Shown here piece after piece: positions 9,362 through 18,150 of a stretch of DNA of 64,000 nucleotides (its first letter is position 1; each line of letters opens with the position of its first letter). Below the pieces are notes generated by a model. It searched no databases. It was given only the letters and a program-made list of their open reading frames with translations, and had not been told where the DNA came from. Source of the DNA: Leptolyngbya sp. O-77 (GTDB taxonomy: Bacteria; Cyanobacteriota; Cyanobacteriia; Elainellales; Elainellaceae); NCBI RefSeq assembly GCF_001548395.1, contig NZ_AP017367.1, forward strand, positions 285,001-349,000. Reading direction: 5' to 3'. The position numbers and the translations under genes are program-made.

Positions 9362-9780
9362 TCCGTAAAACAACCTCTAAAACAAATTGCCAAACCTACA
9401 GATCCCTGGTCTCTATCAATTCGTGTCAATGGATTCCCAGTAAACCCATCGCTTTCAAAAGAAACCAGAGATCTGCGGAAAGTATCTGCAAGGTTGACTT
9501 AAAGGTCGGCCGGAGACCTGGCGAATCTCGTATCTACTCTCTCGTATGGCTCTGTCTTTTATGTATCGTATGTATCTTCAATCTGTGCTATCTGGGTCGG
9601 TCTCTCAAGCGTATGTAACTAAGCGTATGTAGCTAACTTGTAGGTAACTAAACAAGTGTATGTAACCCAACGATCCGTATGCTGGAGGGTCTGTAGCTCA
9701 GCCGTCCTGTTATTACTTCACATCAAGGTTCGGTTTTTACGCATACGCCAGCTAGCCCAAAATCCAAAATCCAAAATCCT
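9362..9780. repeat. Convergent spacer with degenerate CGTATGTA repeats
   Basis: No gene is visible. From about 9530 to 9680 the words CGTATGTA, GTATGTAACTAA and relatives recur at irregular spacing. Near 9758-9780 is a CCAAAATCC triplet repeat of a type common between cyanobacterial genes. The segment sits between convergent genes (ABC-2 permease and methyltransferase). Confidence 0.5.
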
Positions 9781-10428
9781 CTAGCTCACTCGCTCAGCTA
9801 TCACCGCATAAAACGGATCGCCCCCGCCCATACCCAGCATTTGCAGGAACGGGGGCACTGACGGCTGACGAGCAATCGTCTCAATCTGACCAAAGCCAGG
9901 AATCTGCTCAAAGTAGCCCTTTACCAGTTCTACCCGCTGCGGTTCCGATGCTTCTACCCACGCCTGGATTGCCTTCTGGAAAAACATCCGGTTAGAAAAG
10001 CTGACGATAGCAAGGCCACCTGGTTTCAGGATGCGATAGATTTCGGCAAACACAGCCTCCGGTCGCTGTAGATACTGCACCGACACTGTATTCAGCACCG
10101 CATCAAAGGACTGATCGGGCAGCGGCAAAAGCTGATTCTGGTTCAAATTTTGCACAAAATAGTGATTGAGCCGAGGATTTTTCGCCAACTCTTCTGAGTT
10201 CATGCCGTGCCCCTCGACGTGGGCAAACGTCATCTCTTCTGGCAAGTGAGACACCCAGCTACTCATCATGTCAAAGATGCGGGTATCCGGCTTCAGCCGT
10301 TCTCGGTATAGGTCGGTCAACTGCTGAATAAACCCGTCGTCTACATGGGTGACGAAGCGCGGATAGTCGTAGAACAACGCATCGTCTGTTTCGTCAAGCT
10401 TGCGCCGCTGGGCAGGTTCCAGAATCAT
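9781..10428 (-). CDS. Class I SAM-dependent methyltransferase, substrate unknown
   Basis: The 215-residue product resembles small Rossmann methyltransferases in its C-terminal two thirds: SFDAVLNTVSVQYL (motif II region), then EIYRILKPGGLAIVSFSN, the classic post-motif III. The usual glycine-rich motif I (DxGxGxG) is not seen; at that place the protein reads RIFDMMSSWVSHLP. This points to a divergent subfamily with an altered SAM site, or one lacking activity. It is the last gene of a minus-strand series, about 180 bases downstream of comB. The start at 10428 is the only reasonable ATG. Confidence 0.75.
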   Translation of the reverse strand: MILEPAQRRKLDETDDALFYDYPRFVTHVDDGFIQQLTDLYRERLKPDTRIFDMMSSWVSHLPEEMTFAHVEGHGMNSEELAKNPRLNHYFVQNLNQNQLLPLPDQSFDAVLNTVSVQYLQRPEAVFAEIYRILKPGGLAIVSFSNRMFFQKAIQAWVEASEPQRVELVKGYFEQIPGFGQIETIARQPSVPPFLQMLGMGGGDPFYAVIAERVS

Positions 10429-10610
10429 CGGGGGGATTAATATTTAGAGACCTCATCCTCCAGTATATTGCGAAATATTAAGCAGGCGACGTGCTGCTGG
10501 AGTTGACTCGCACGCTATGCCCAACCCTCGATTATTGCGTCACGGCTATTGCGTCACGGCTGCGTCCACTACGCCACCGCTGCGCCACTGCTGCGTCACC
10601 CCACAGTGAG

Positions 10611-11369
10611 TTACCCCGCAACCCCAATCAAGCTTTCGTGCTTTACCAACACCCCCGGCTCCCGCTGGATAGGTAGTACATTCAGCACATCTGTCTGGGA
10701 GCAGTATTTCAAATCTTCGTAGCAGTGCAGGCGCAGCAGGCGTTTGCCGTGGGTGGCGTGGTGCAGGAGTTCTAGCAGGCGATCCTGCCACTGGCTGTAG
10801 AGACTTACTGCGCTGATCAGTTCGTCGTTGCCCGCGAGGTCTTCTAGCGGAACGTCGAGTTCGACCTGCAACCGATGGGCGATCGCCCCTGCACAGACCG
10901 TATCCTCCAGCGAAAATGACCCTTCCCAGCCAGAGCCAACCAGCCACACGGTTTCGGGGCGGCGGGCCAGCAGATAATCCACAACAGCTTGACGGTTGAC
11001 CAGTGCAGCGGCGATCACCGTTTCGGCAGACTGGATCGAGGTCAGCGCACGAGTGCCGTTCGTGGTGCTGATGAACAGTCCGCCCCGTCACCACACCTCT
11101 GGCGTGCAGTCCAGCGGCGAGTTGCCAAAGTCAAACCCTTCTACCTTTGCGCCGCCGCGTTCTCCCGCCCGAATTCGCTTTTCGGGGGCCCAAGATTCGC
11201 TCACCCGCATCAGTTCGTTGAGGTCGCTAAACACCTGAACCGCTTCGGCTCCAGCGTTGAGTGCGGTGGCCATGGTGCTGGTAGCGCGAAGTACGTCGAT
11301 GGCGATCGCACAGTCGGGCATCTCGCCGGAAGGAATCAGTTCCGGTGTGTGGAAAACGAACAGCTTCAC
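10611..11369 (-). pseudogene. comB: 2-phosphosulfolactate phosphatase family, in-frame stop
   Basis: ComB family proteins hydrolyse 2-phosphosulfolactate. Read from the ATG at 11369, the first 93 codons (CAIAIDVLRATSTMATAL and GNSPLDCTPEV are typical) end at a TGA at 11088-11090. The same frame then continues with LFISTTNGTRAL and a full C-terminal half to 10611, so total length (252 codons) is normal. Around the stop the residues read EVW-stop-RGGLF where the family usually has an EVVxGxxLF-like string of the same length. This suggests either a base change or two compensating indels. Assembly error and true inactivation cannot be told apart here. Confidence 0.8.
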
Positions 11370-11567
11370 AGGTTGACCTTGTTAAGAAATACTGCCGACT
11401 AACATCTTACGTTGTCTTGTGTCGGCCATCTCAGGCAAAACCATGCAAGAAAACTTGCAGATAGATTACCTAATCTTTGAGTATGACGCGGAAATACGCA
11501 TCCTTCGCTCTGCCAGCAGCTTCTCAAACTGTATTAAACCACTTTCAGAGAATTCTCGATCGCCCCG

Positions 11568-12542
11568 CTACAAGCCCCGATTCTGCGCGTCTAGAAACCG
11601 CAGTTGTTGATATAGCGTTTGAACCTGAGGCAAATTCGCACCTGCGGCCTGAGCCGCCCGCAGCGGGTTGCCATACATCGCTTCTACTTCCAGCGGGCGC
11701 TTTTCGTCGTAGTCGATTTTCATGCTGGTGCGGTAGGGTTTCATTTTTGCTGTGTGATCCAGCATGGTCTGCACAAAGTCGGGGGCGATCGCCCGTCCCT
11801 GTGCCGCTGCCCCTTTTCTCACTTCCTCCATCAGCGACTCGGCGAGCGATCGCGCATCGGAGTTGGCCATCATTTCTTGTGTGGTCGCGTTTAGCACCAC
11901 AGACAAGCCATTAAACGGAATATTCCACATCAGCTTTTGCCAGCGGGCCAGCACCAAATCTTCGGCTAGCTCAATAGGAATGCCTGCCCGCTCAAAGTCT
12001 GCCGCGATGCGCCGCAGTCGATCCGTAATGCCTACTGCCTCACCCGCCGCGCTGTATTCACCCATTGCAATTTTTTTGTAGTCCAGATGGCGAATGTGCC
12101 CTGGCCCTACCTTGTTGGAACAGAGGAAGCATAGTCCCCCCAAAACGCGCTCTGGGCCGGCGATCGCCGCTGCTTCAGCCTCGACTCCCAGCCCGTTTTG
12201 CAGCACTAGCACCACGCCATCGTCCTTGACGACGGGCGGCAGCAGGTCTGGCAGCAGATGATTTTGGGTCGTCTTTAGCGCCACGACCACTACATCGCAG
12301 CGCGGCATATCGGGCGATCGCCGATAGGCATTCACCTGCGGCAACACAAAATCTCCATCCGGCGACTCAATCACCAGCCCCTGCCGCTGCACCAGGTCGA
12401 AATCGCTCCGCAATAAGTAGTGAACCTCCAGCCCTGCTTTTTGTAAACACGCGCCATAGTACCCACCCAGCGCTCCTGTGCCCAAAATGGCGTAGGTTAA
12501 TCCCGAAGCCGTATCCATGCTGCTGTCCTCATTTACCCGCAA
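11568..12542 (-). CDS. PanE-like ketopantoate reductase family oxidoreductase
   Basis: NADP-dependent reductase of the 2-dehydropantoate 2-reductase family, which makes pantoate for coenzyme A; many paralogues have other substrates, so the specific role is uncertain. The 324-residue protein begins with the Rossmann motif ILGTGALGGYYG (about residues 19-30), followed by VVVALKTTQN and a C-terminal domain with the family's conserved SMKIDYDEKRPLEVE. An internal ATG eight codons downstream (12518) is an equally good start. The gene lies between two broken genes, comB and cdsA, and is itself intact. Confidence 0.85.
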   Translation of the reverse strand: MRVNEDSSMDTASGLTYAILGTGALGGYYGACLQKAGLEVHYLLRSDFDLVQRQGLVIESPDGDFVLPQVNAYRRSPDMPRCDVVVVALKTTQNHLLPDLLPPVVKDDGVVLVLQNGLGVEAEAAAIAGPERVLGGLCFLCSNKVGPGHIRHLDYKKIAMGEYSAAGEAVGITDRLRRIAADFERAGIPIELAEDLVLARWQKLMWNIPFNGLSVVLNATTQEMMANSDARSLAESLMEEVRKGAAAQGRAIAPDFVQTMLDHTAKMKPYRTSMKIDYDEKRPLEVEAMYGNPLRAAQAAGANLPQVQTLYQQLRFLDAQNRGL

Positions 12543-12589
12543 GTACCTGCAAGTAAAGTCTATCCAAAGAACACCCCAGGACTTTTTCC

Positions 12590-13460
12590 CTAGGCAGGTA
12601 GCAGCGGCAGCAGCAGCGTCACGAAATAGTAGACCAGCGGCGCGGTGAATACATAGCTATCGGCGCGATCGAGATGCCGCGCCGTGGCCAGGAATGAGCT
12701 GACCCGAATCCTTTACGCCCGCGTCGCGCTTCATCATCGATTCCGTCAGGTCGCCCAGCAGGCTAGCAATGCCGATGATGAGTCCCAGCGCCATACCCGT
12801 CAGGGGAAAGCCTGGCCACCGCAGCAGCCACGATCCGATTGTCCCGACCGCGACGCTGCCCAACACCCCCAGCACTGCCCCTTCTACGGTTTTCTTGGGG
12901 CTGATAGCCGACAGGCGCGTTTTGCCAAACAGTTTGCCAAACACATAGGCTCCAATATCTGCGGCCCAGATGCAGCCAAAGGCAATCAGCATCGTCGTCA
13001 GCCCTGGCGGTAGGGCTTGCCAATCAGCCCAAGACAGGGGCAAAAAGCCATTTAGCGGTAGGTTGCTGACTTCTGCCTGGCCGAGCGATCGCAGCCTCAC
13101 CCAATAGCTCGGCAGATAGCCGCCGTAAAATAGACCCAAAATGGAGGTGGAAATGTCGGCGATCGTCGCCAGCTTTGGCTGAAATAGCAGGTAAAAGCAA
13201 ATGCAGGTTCCGGCCACAGGCACAACGGCATCAGCCAGCGTGGGGGAGAGCGTGGCCGTTACCAGAATGAGCTGGCTGACGGCTAGCGTCGTCTTGGCAG
13301 CCGGAGCGATGCCCTTGGCGCGGCAAAGCTGGAAATACTCTAATTGCCCCAAATACACCATCAGCGCAACGCCCAGGGTGAAATACCACCCGCCCAAACA
13401 CACCATTCCCAAGGCAAGAATGATGGCGATAATAGCGCTGAGAACTCGGGGCGATGCCAT
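12590..13460 (-). pseudogene. cdsA: Phosphatidate cytidylyltransferase, frameshifted near its 3' end
   Basis: Membrane enzyme that makes CDP-diacylglycerol, precursor of all cyanobacterial phospholipid. Reading from the ATG at 13460 gives multiple membrane segments, FGCIWAADIGAYVFGKLFGK, SPKKTVEGA and KRDAGVKDSGQLIPGHG, the start of the CdsA signature. After HG the frame runs into a premature stop at 12657. In the next frame the signature continues perfectly (LDRADSYVFTAPLVYYF) to a TAG at 12590-12592. The net change is one extra base within 12674-12683. Because CdsA is normally essential, a sequencing or assembly error is the leading explanation. Confidence 0.88.
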
Positions 13461-13669
13461 AGAGAGTTAAGAGATTGGGCAACAAATTAGCAATAAAGAA
13501 GCCGTAAAGAAAGACTTAAGCAGAGGTTAAAGAAACAGAGGTTAAAGACTACTCTGGCACACTTTGGCGTGCATCCTTCACAAGGCACACCCGTCTTCGA
13601 TCCTATTTACAGGTTTCGTTTACATATTGTAAGGGCGCTCTCAGCAGAGCGCGTGTCGCTAAAACGGCA

Positions 13670-13734
13670 GAAGGAAGAGGGAAGAGGGAAGAAGGAAGAA
13701 CGAAGAGAGAAGAACGAAGAGGGAGGAAGGAAAA
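13670..13734. repeat. GAAGAGG/GAAGAAC purine heptamer repeat
   Basis: An almost pure-purine stretch built from GAAGAGG, GAAGAAG and GAAGAAC words. It belongs to the short tandem repeat type common in cyanobacteria. Related copies occur at 21703-21750 (opposite orientation) and 62927-62966. It lies between cbiT and cdsA. Confidence 0.75.
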
Positions 13735-13788
13735 CTTGGTAGGATGCGGGTTGCTAGAACGGCAGAAGCAACTGGGGGGAGATTCGGG

Positions 13789-14393
13789 TCATTCTCCTTT
13801 TTCGCCGCTGACAATAAACATGGGGTCAAGCGCTGCAAACACCTGATGAATGCCGCGATTTTCCAGGCGGTTGATCACCGACTGCACCACTTCTACATTG
13901 CGGACTTGGAGGCTGGACAGGCATTCCGAAATGGCGTAGAGCGTTTCGAGGTTGGTGGCGATCGCCACGATGCGTCCCCCCGGCAGCAAATAGCTCCACG
14001 CCGCCTGCAAAATCGCCTTCACCGATCGCCCCCCCTCCACACACACACAATCCGGCGCATCCGTTAGCTCGCTCAGGCACTCTGGGGGCGCTGCCCTCCC
14101 ACCACTTCCACTGTTTTTACGCCAAAGCGATCGCAGTTTCGGCGAATCAGGCTGGCCACTTCCTCGTCGCGCTCGATGGCATAGACTTTTCCCAAAGGAC
14201 ACCGCAGCCCCACCTCCACCGGAATCGTGCCTGTGCCCGCGCCAATATCCCACAGCACCGCGTCTGGCCGCAGTCGCAGTTGCGACAGCAGCAGCACCCG
14301 AATTTCGCGCTTGGTCAGGGGAATTCCCGGCAATTGCTCGAAGCGGTCGTCGGGAATGCCAGAAGTGACATAGGGCCAAAGAGAAGAAGCCAT
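13789..14393 (-). pseudogene. cbiT: Precorrin-6Y C5,15-methyltransferase CbiT domain, frameshifted
   Basis: CbiT methylates C15 and decarboxylates precorrin-6B/7-type intermediates in cobalamin synthesis. The N-terminal frame (from ATG 14393) shows GIPDDRFEQLPGIPLTKREIR and the SAM motif WDIGAGTGTIPVEV, then goes out of frame after VEVV and stops at 14073. The remaining family sequence (PECLSELTDAPDCVCVEGG to the end at 13789) continues in another frame. The break lies in 14084-14100, which contains a five-base and two three-base homopolymers. Reading it with one G and one C fewer gives EGSAPECL, what I would expect for the family. A homopolymer error is therefore plausible. Confidence 0.85.
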
Positions 14394-14898
14394 GCAAACT
14401 AGAGCCTTGCGCTATACCGGGCGCGGGTGGAATCTGACCCACGGGCGATCGCCATTGGCCTTATCTTAAACAGCCCCGACAAAATCTGAAACCACGCACC
14501 GCAAAACAGCCCCAGGAAATCCCTGAGCAGAAGTTGTTGATCGAAACTTGCGAGTCTGGCTTATAACAGGGGGCAAGGAGTTGGGCGTATTGGATGACCT
14601 GATGAGGAGATGACCTGATGAGGAGAAGCGCATCTCTTCGCCTCCCAATGGCTTTATCCCAAAACTCCAACACATCATCCCCCCTCCCCTCATCCCCCCC
14701 TCCCCTCACCCCCTCATCCCAAAACCCTCCGGACACCCCAGCCCCGCCGCCGCAAAGTACTACACGCCCTTGCTCGAAAAATCTGTCTTCAGAGTCATCA
14801 ACCTATCGAAACATCTGTCAATAGGTATTTAATCTTCTTAACCAACAAAGTGCTATTCTCCTCATGTGTGTGGAGTGATTTTTCTGGAGTGCTAGGTT
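14394..14898. repeat. Divergent spacer with a 16-bp tandem duplication
   Basis: Separates cbiT (minus) from glmM (plus). It contains a perfect tandem duplication of GATGACCTGATGAGGA at 14593-14608 and 14609-14624, followed by a C-rich tract (about 14683-14720) of CCCCTC-type words. Open frames here on the minus strand consist of translated repeat and were not accepted. The promoters of both genes must lie here but are not clear. Confidence 0.55.
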
Positions 14899-16356
14899 AT
14901 GGTCGTTTCTCCTGTATGGTCGGGGTTGTCTCGCCTTGCGGATCGCGTTCCAGCAAGCGGACGGGCGATTGATGAGTATTGGAGTCCGCTGGTGCTGCCC
15001 GCTGGCAAGCTGTTTGGCACAGACGGAATTCGTGGACGGGCAGGGGATTTGCTGACGGCTCCGCTGGCGTTTCAGGTGGGCTATCGGGCGGGGCAGGTGT
15101 TAAAGACGGCTGAGGCGGGCCCGATGATTTTGGGGCAAGACTCGCGCAACTCTAGCGATATGCTGTCGGCGGCGCTGTCGGCGGGGCTGGCTTCGGCGGG
15201 GCTGGAGGTGTGGAACCTGGGCCTGTGCCCGACTCCGGCAGTAGCCTATCTGGCGAGCAAGCTAGGCGCGACGGGCGGCGTGATGATTTCTGCCAGCCAC
15301 AACCCGCCCGAAGACAACGGCATCAAGTTTTTTAGTAGCCAGGGGGCAAAGCTGGCTCCAGAATTGCAAGCGCAAATCGAATCGGCGCTGCGATCGCCCC
15401 TGGAAAGCACCCCTGCTCTGACGAATACGGGCCTGTGCTGCGATCGCCCAGAACTGCTGCAAGATTACGTTGCATCTCTACATCAGCCCTTCCAACCCCA
15501 AGACAGCCTCGCAGGGCTAAAAATTGTGCTGGATCTGGCCTGGGGCGCAGCAGCAAACCTGGGTGAACAGGTATTCCGCGAAATGGGCGCTGAGGTGATT
15601 TGCCTGCACGATGCCCCCAATGGCGATCGCATCAACGTCAACTGCGGCTCTACTCATCTGGCTTCTCTTAAGGCTGCGGTTGTGGAGCATCGGGCCGACA
15701 TGGGCTTTGCCTTTGATGGCGATGCCGACCGGATGATGGCCGTAGACAGCCAGGGGCGCGTAATTGATGGCGACTACATTTTGTTTCTCTGGGGCAACGC
15801 GCTGCGTCAGGTAGGGCAACTGCCCAACGACATGCTGGTTTCCACCGTGATGGCGAATCTCGGCTTTGAGCGGGCGTGGCAGGCGCAGGGCGGAACCCTG
15901 GTGCGAACCGCTGTCGGCGATCAATACGTCCACGCTGAAATGATGAAGCGCGGCGCGATGCTGGGCGGCGAACAGTCGGGGCACATCCTCTGCCCACATT
16001 ATTCAGTGTCGGGTGACGGAATGCTGACGGCGCTGCACCTAGCGGCATTGGTGAAGCAGTCGGGCTTGTCGCTGGCCGACCTGCGCGATCAGAGCTTCCA
16101 GACCTATCCGCAACTGCTGCGGAATGTGCGCGTGGAAGACCGCGATCGCCGCCTGAACTGGCACACCTGCGAACCGCTGCAACGGGCGATCGCCCTGGCA
16201 GAATCCGACATGGGCGATCGCGGCCGCATCCTCGTCCGCGCCTCGGGCACCGAACCCGTCATCCGCGTCATGGTAGAAGCCGCCCATCCTGACCTAGTGG
16301 AACACTGGACAGCACACCTGGTTTCTGTCGTAGAAACACACCTAGTGAGCCATTAG
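14899..16356 (+). CDS. glmM: Phosphoglucosamine mutase
   Basis: Interconverts glucosamine-6-phosphate and glucosamine-1-phosphate for UDP-GlcNAc, feeding peptidoglycan and LPS. The 485-residue product carries FGTDGIRG near residue 39, the phosphoserine loop ISASHNP near 129-135, the metal loop DGDADRM, the sugar loop GGEQSGH and the C-terminal phosphate-binding RASGTEP. All active-site elements are present. The N-terminus is about 35 residues longer than in E. coli GlmM, which is usual in cyanobacteria; no better internal ATG exists. Confidence 0.97.
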   Translation: MVVSPVWSGLSRLADRVPASGRAIDEYWSPLVLPAGKLFGTDGIRGRAGDLLTAPLAFQVGYRAGQVLKTAEAGPMILGQDSRNSSDMLSAALSAGLASAGLEVWNLGLCPTPAVAYLASKLGATGGVMISASHNPPEDNGIKFFSSQGAKLAPELQAQIESALRSPLESTPALTNTGLCCDRPELLQDYVASLHQPFQPQDSLAGLKIVLDLAWGAAANLGEQVFREMGAEVICLHDAPNGDRINVNCGSTHLASLKAAVVEHRADMGFAFDGDADRMMAVDSQGRVIDGDYILFLWGNALRQVGQLPNDMLVSTVMANLGFERAWQAQGGTLVRTAVGDQYVHAEMMKRGAMLGGEQSGHILCPHYSVSGDGMLTALHLAALVKQSGLSLADLRDQSFQTYPQLLRNVRVEDRDRRLNWHTCEPLQRAIALAESDMGDRGRILVRASGTEPVIRVMVEAAHPDLVEHWTAHLVSVVETHLVSH

Positions 16357-16538
16357 GTCAAAATACAGGAAAAAGCTTCCAGGGGCAGAGGTAAATTTTA
16401 GAGGCGTGGAAACCACGGCTGTCCTCCAGATCCGTACCACCTCCTCGCCTACTGCCCCCCCAAACCTGGCACCTGACCCCTAGAAAGCGGTATCGTCGAA
16501 ATTGGCAGACCAGTCCTCACCCTGCCACGCGGTATCTG

Positions 16539-17771
16539 TTGGATCTCCAGTCTCTTGTCATCCTCGTTGCACCTCCCATTCTTGGCGGCATCATTGGCTA
16601 TTTCACCAATGACATCGCCATCAAAATGCTGTTTCGTCCCTACAAGCCCATCTACATCGGTGGGCGGCGACTACCCTTCACGCCGGGGCTGATTCCGGCA
16701 AACCAGGAGCGGCTGGCGCAGCGTATTTCCAACGCCATTCTCGGATCGCTGCTAACCCCAGAAGAACTGCAAAACATTGCTCGGCGGCTGCTGCAACCAG
16801 AGCGCGTGCAAGCAGCGATTCAGTGGCTCCTGTCGCTCACCCTGACCCAGATTCAGCAGGGCAATGAGCAGCGCACGGTCAAAATTGTCTCCAACATTCT
16901 GCACGATCTGGTAGGACAGTCATTGCCCCGCACGATCAAGGTGCTGGCGCGGCGCGAAGATTTTCTAGAAGCCCAGCTCAATCAGCTATTTGACCAAGTA
17001 TTGCTGGAGTTTCAGTTTTCGCAGTCGCAGGCCGAGCAGCTTTCCAAATGGATGCTGGATGCAGTACTGCCTCCAGACGTGCTGCGCCAGGGCGTAATTG
17101 ACTTCCTCACCGACCGCAATATCCAGGTCATCGACGAAAGCTTTCGGTCAAAAACCAGCGGCACCTACTGGGTCGTGGCTAACCTGTTTGGCGTGCGAAA
17201 TGCGCTCGTGCGGCTACGGACCCACTGCTTGGATGAACCCGATGCCAGCAATGCAGTGATTAAGGAACTCATCCGCACGCTGAATATTCAGGATCGGCTG
17301 CGGGAAGTGCTGCAAAATCTATCGCTGCAAAACCTGCCCGTGGCCACTGTGCGCCAGTTGCGCCGGACGCTGCGCGACAACTTCCGCCACTATTTGCAAA
17401 CCCAGGGCGAAGAGTTGCTGATGGGGCTGAGCAATTCGGTCGATTGGGATAAGGTGGCGGGGTTACTGGTAAACCGACTGCGGGCCTCGGAAGCGGTGAA
17501 CAGTTCGCTGGAACCTGTGAGCAAGGAACTGGCCCTGGTCTTGGAACGCTATCTGGAGCGGGATCTAGAGGCGATCGTAAAACAGGCGATCCCAATCTTG
17601 AACCTGGAGCAGGTGATTATGGATCGCGTCAAAGCGACCTCGCCACAAAACCTGGAAGCCGCCATCCAAGGCATCGTGAAAAGTGAACTCCAGGGCATCG
17701 TCAACCTGGGCGGCATTTTGGGTGTGGTTGTGGGGCTGATGCAGACGGTGTTTGTGCTGCTGACGCGCTAG
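16539..17771 (+). CDS. DUF445 (YheB-like) membrane-associated protein
   Basis: A 410-residue protein with an N-terminal membrane helix containing GGIIGYFTNDIAIKMLFRPY and a C-terminal helix (GGILGVVVGLMQTVF), the signature ends of the DUF445/YheB family. The middle is largely alpha-helical and probably extracytoplasmic or loop-like; function is unknown. The start is a TTG at 16539, supported because the family begins immediately before the conserved hydrophobic segment. It is downstream of glmM on the same strand, 182 bases apart. Confidence 0.85.
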   Translation: MDLQSLVILVAPPILGGIIGYFTNDIAIKMLFRPYKPIYIGGRRLPFTPGLIPANQERLAQRISNAILGSLLTPEELQNIARRLLQPERVQAAIQWLLSLTLTQIQQGNEQRTVKIVSNILHDLVGQSLPRTIKVLARREDFLEAQLNQLFDQVLLEFQFSQSQAEQLSKWMLDAVLPPDVLRQGVIDFLTDRNIQVIDESFRSKTSGTYWVVANLFGVRNALVRLRTHCLDEPDASNAVIKELIRTLNIQDRLREVLQNLSLQNLPVATVRQLRRTLRDNFRHYLQTQGEELLMGLSNSVDWDKVAGLLVNRLRASEAVNSSLEPVSKELALVLERYLERDLEAIVKQAIPILNLEQVIMDRVKATSPQNLEAAIQGIVKSELQGIVNLGGILGVVVGLMQTVFVLLTR

Positions 17772-17823
17772 CCAGGAACGAATCGGGAAGCTTTTCGGGA
17801 ATCCGTTTGTCCGATCCAGAACA

Positions 17824-17928
17824 GTCTTCAGGATAGTCCTGAGGACAAAAATACACTACCAAATTACATTCCTCAGGACTGTCTGCTGGACAAACTAGTG
17901 GACAAACTAGTGGACAAACTAGTGGACA
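17824..17928. repeat. 12-bp-phased quasi-palindrome array, block A (upstream of HTH gene)
   Basis: Contains GTCTTCAGGAT (17824) and GTCCTGAGGAC (17836), then TTCCTCAGGAC (17869) and GTCTGCTGGAC (17881). Three exact copies of a 12-mer follow in the same register (AACTAGTGGAC at 17893, 17905, 17917). Starts within each run are exactly 12 bases apart. The consensus is the 11-base interrupted palindrome GTCCT-C/G-AGGAC. The same motif recurs upstream and downstream of the neighbouring HTH gene. Open frames across it only translate the repeat. Confidence 0.85.
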
Positions 17929-18072
17929 GAGTTTGGCACAGCTTTGGCCCGCTTCACGCACGACTTCAGGATCAAGTTCTAGACCTGTGGAATCCTTGCC
18001 TTACCTGAATTACGCTGATTATTTCGCCTTTTGCTCCCGGCCTTGTTCCTCTGTTCTTTGCCATAGCAGACT

Positions 18073-18146
18073 TTCTTTAGGACTTTTCACAGGACGGAAT
18101 CATACGCGATACTGAGAGGATAGTCTTCAGGACTGTCCAGAGGAAA
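18073..18146. promoter_or_regulatory. Operator-like repeats in the leader of the HTH gene
   Basis: Two degenerate units at 18073 and 18085 (TTCTTTAGGAC, TTTCACAGGAC) and three at 18111, 18123 and 18135 (ACTGAGAGGAT, GTCTTCAGGAC, GTCCAGAGGAA), again with 12-base spacing. The last unit contains the probable ribosome binding site AGAGGA and ends five bases before the ATG at 18151. A protein bound here would cover the translation start and probably the promoter, so autoregulation by the downstream HTH protein is the natural inference. Confidence 0.65.
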
Positions 18147-18150
18147 GCAG

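Noticed and set aside
9688..9735. TCTGTAGCTCAG, similar to a tRNA D-arm
   Set aside because: No acceptor stem, anticodon arm or T-arm follows at proper distance.
11088..11090. comB TGA as a selenocysteine codon
   Set aside because: The family has no selenocysteine there, the residues around are disturbed too, and no SECIS-like structure was seen.
14461..14736. Minus-strand frames in the glmM upstream region
   Set aside because: Composed of translated tandem repeat and C-rich tract; no family or start signal.
17701..17961. Minus-strand frame with CPLVCPLVCPLV
   Set aside because: Consists of the triplicated 12-mer and the end of the DUF445 gene in antisense.
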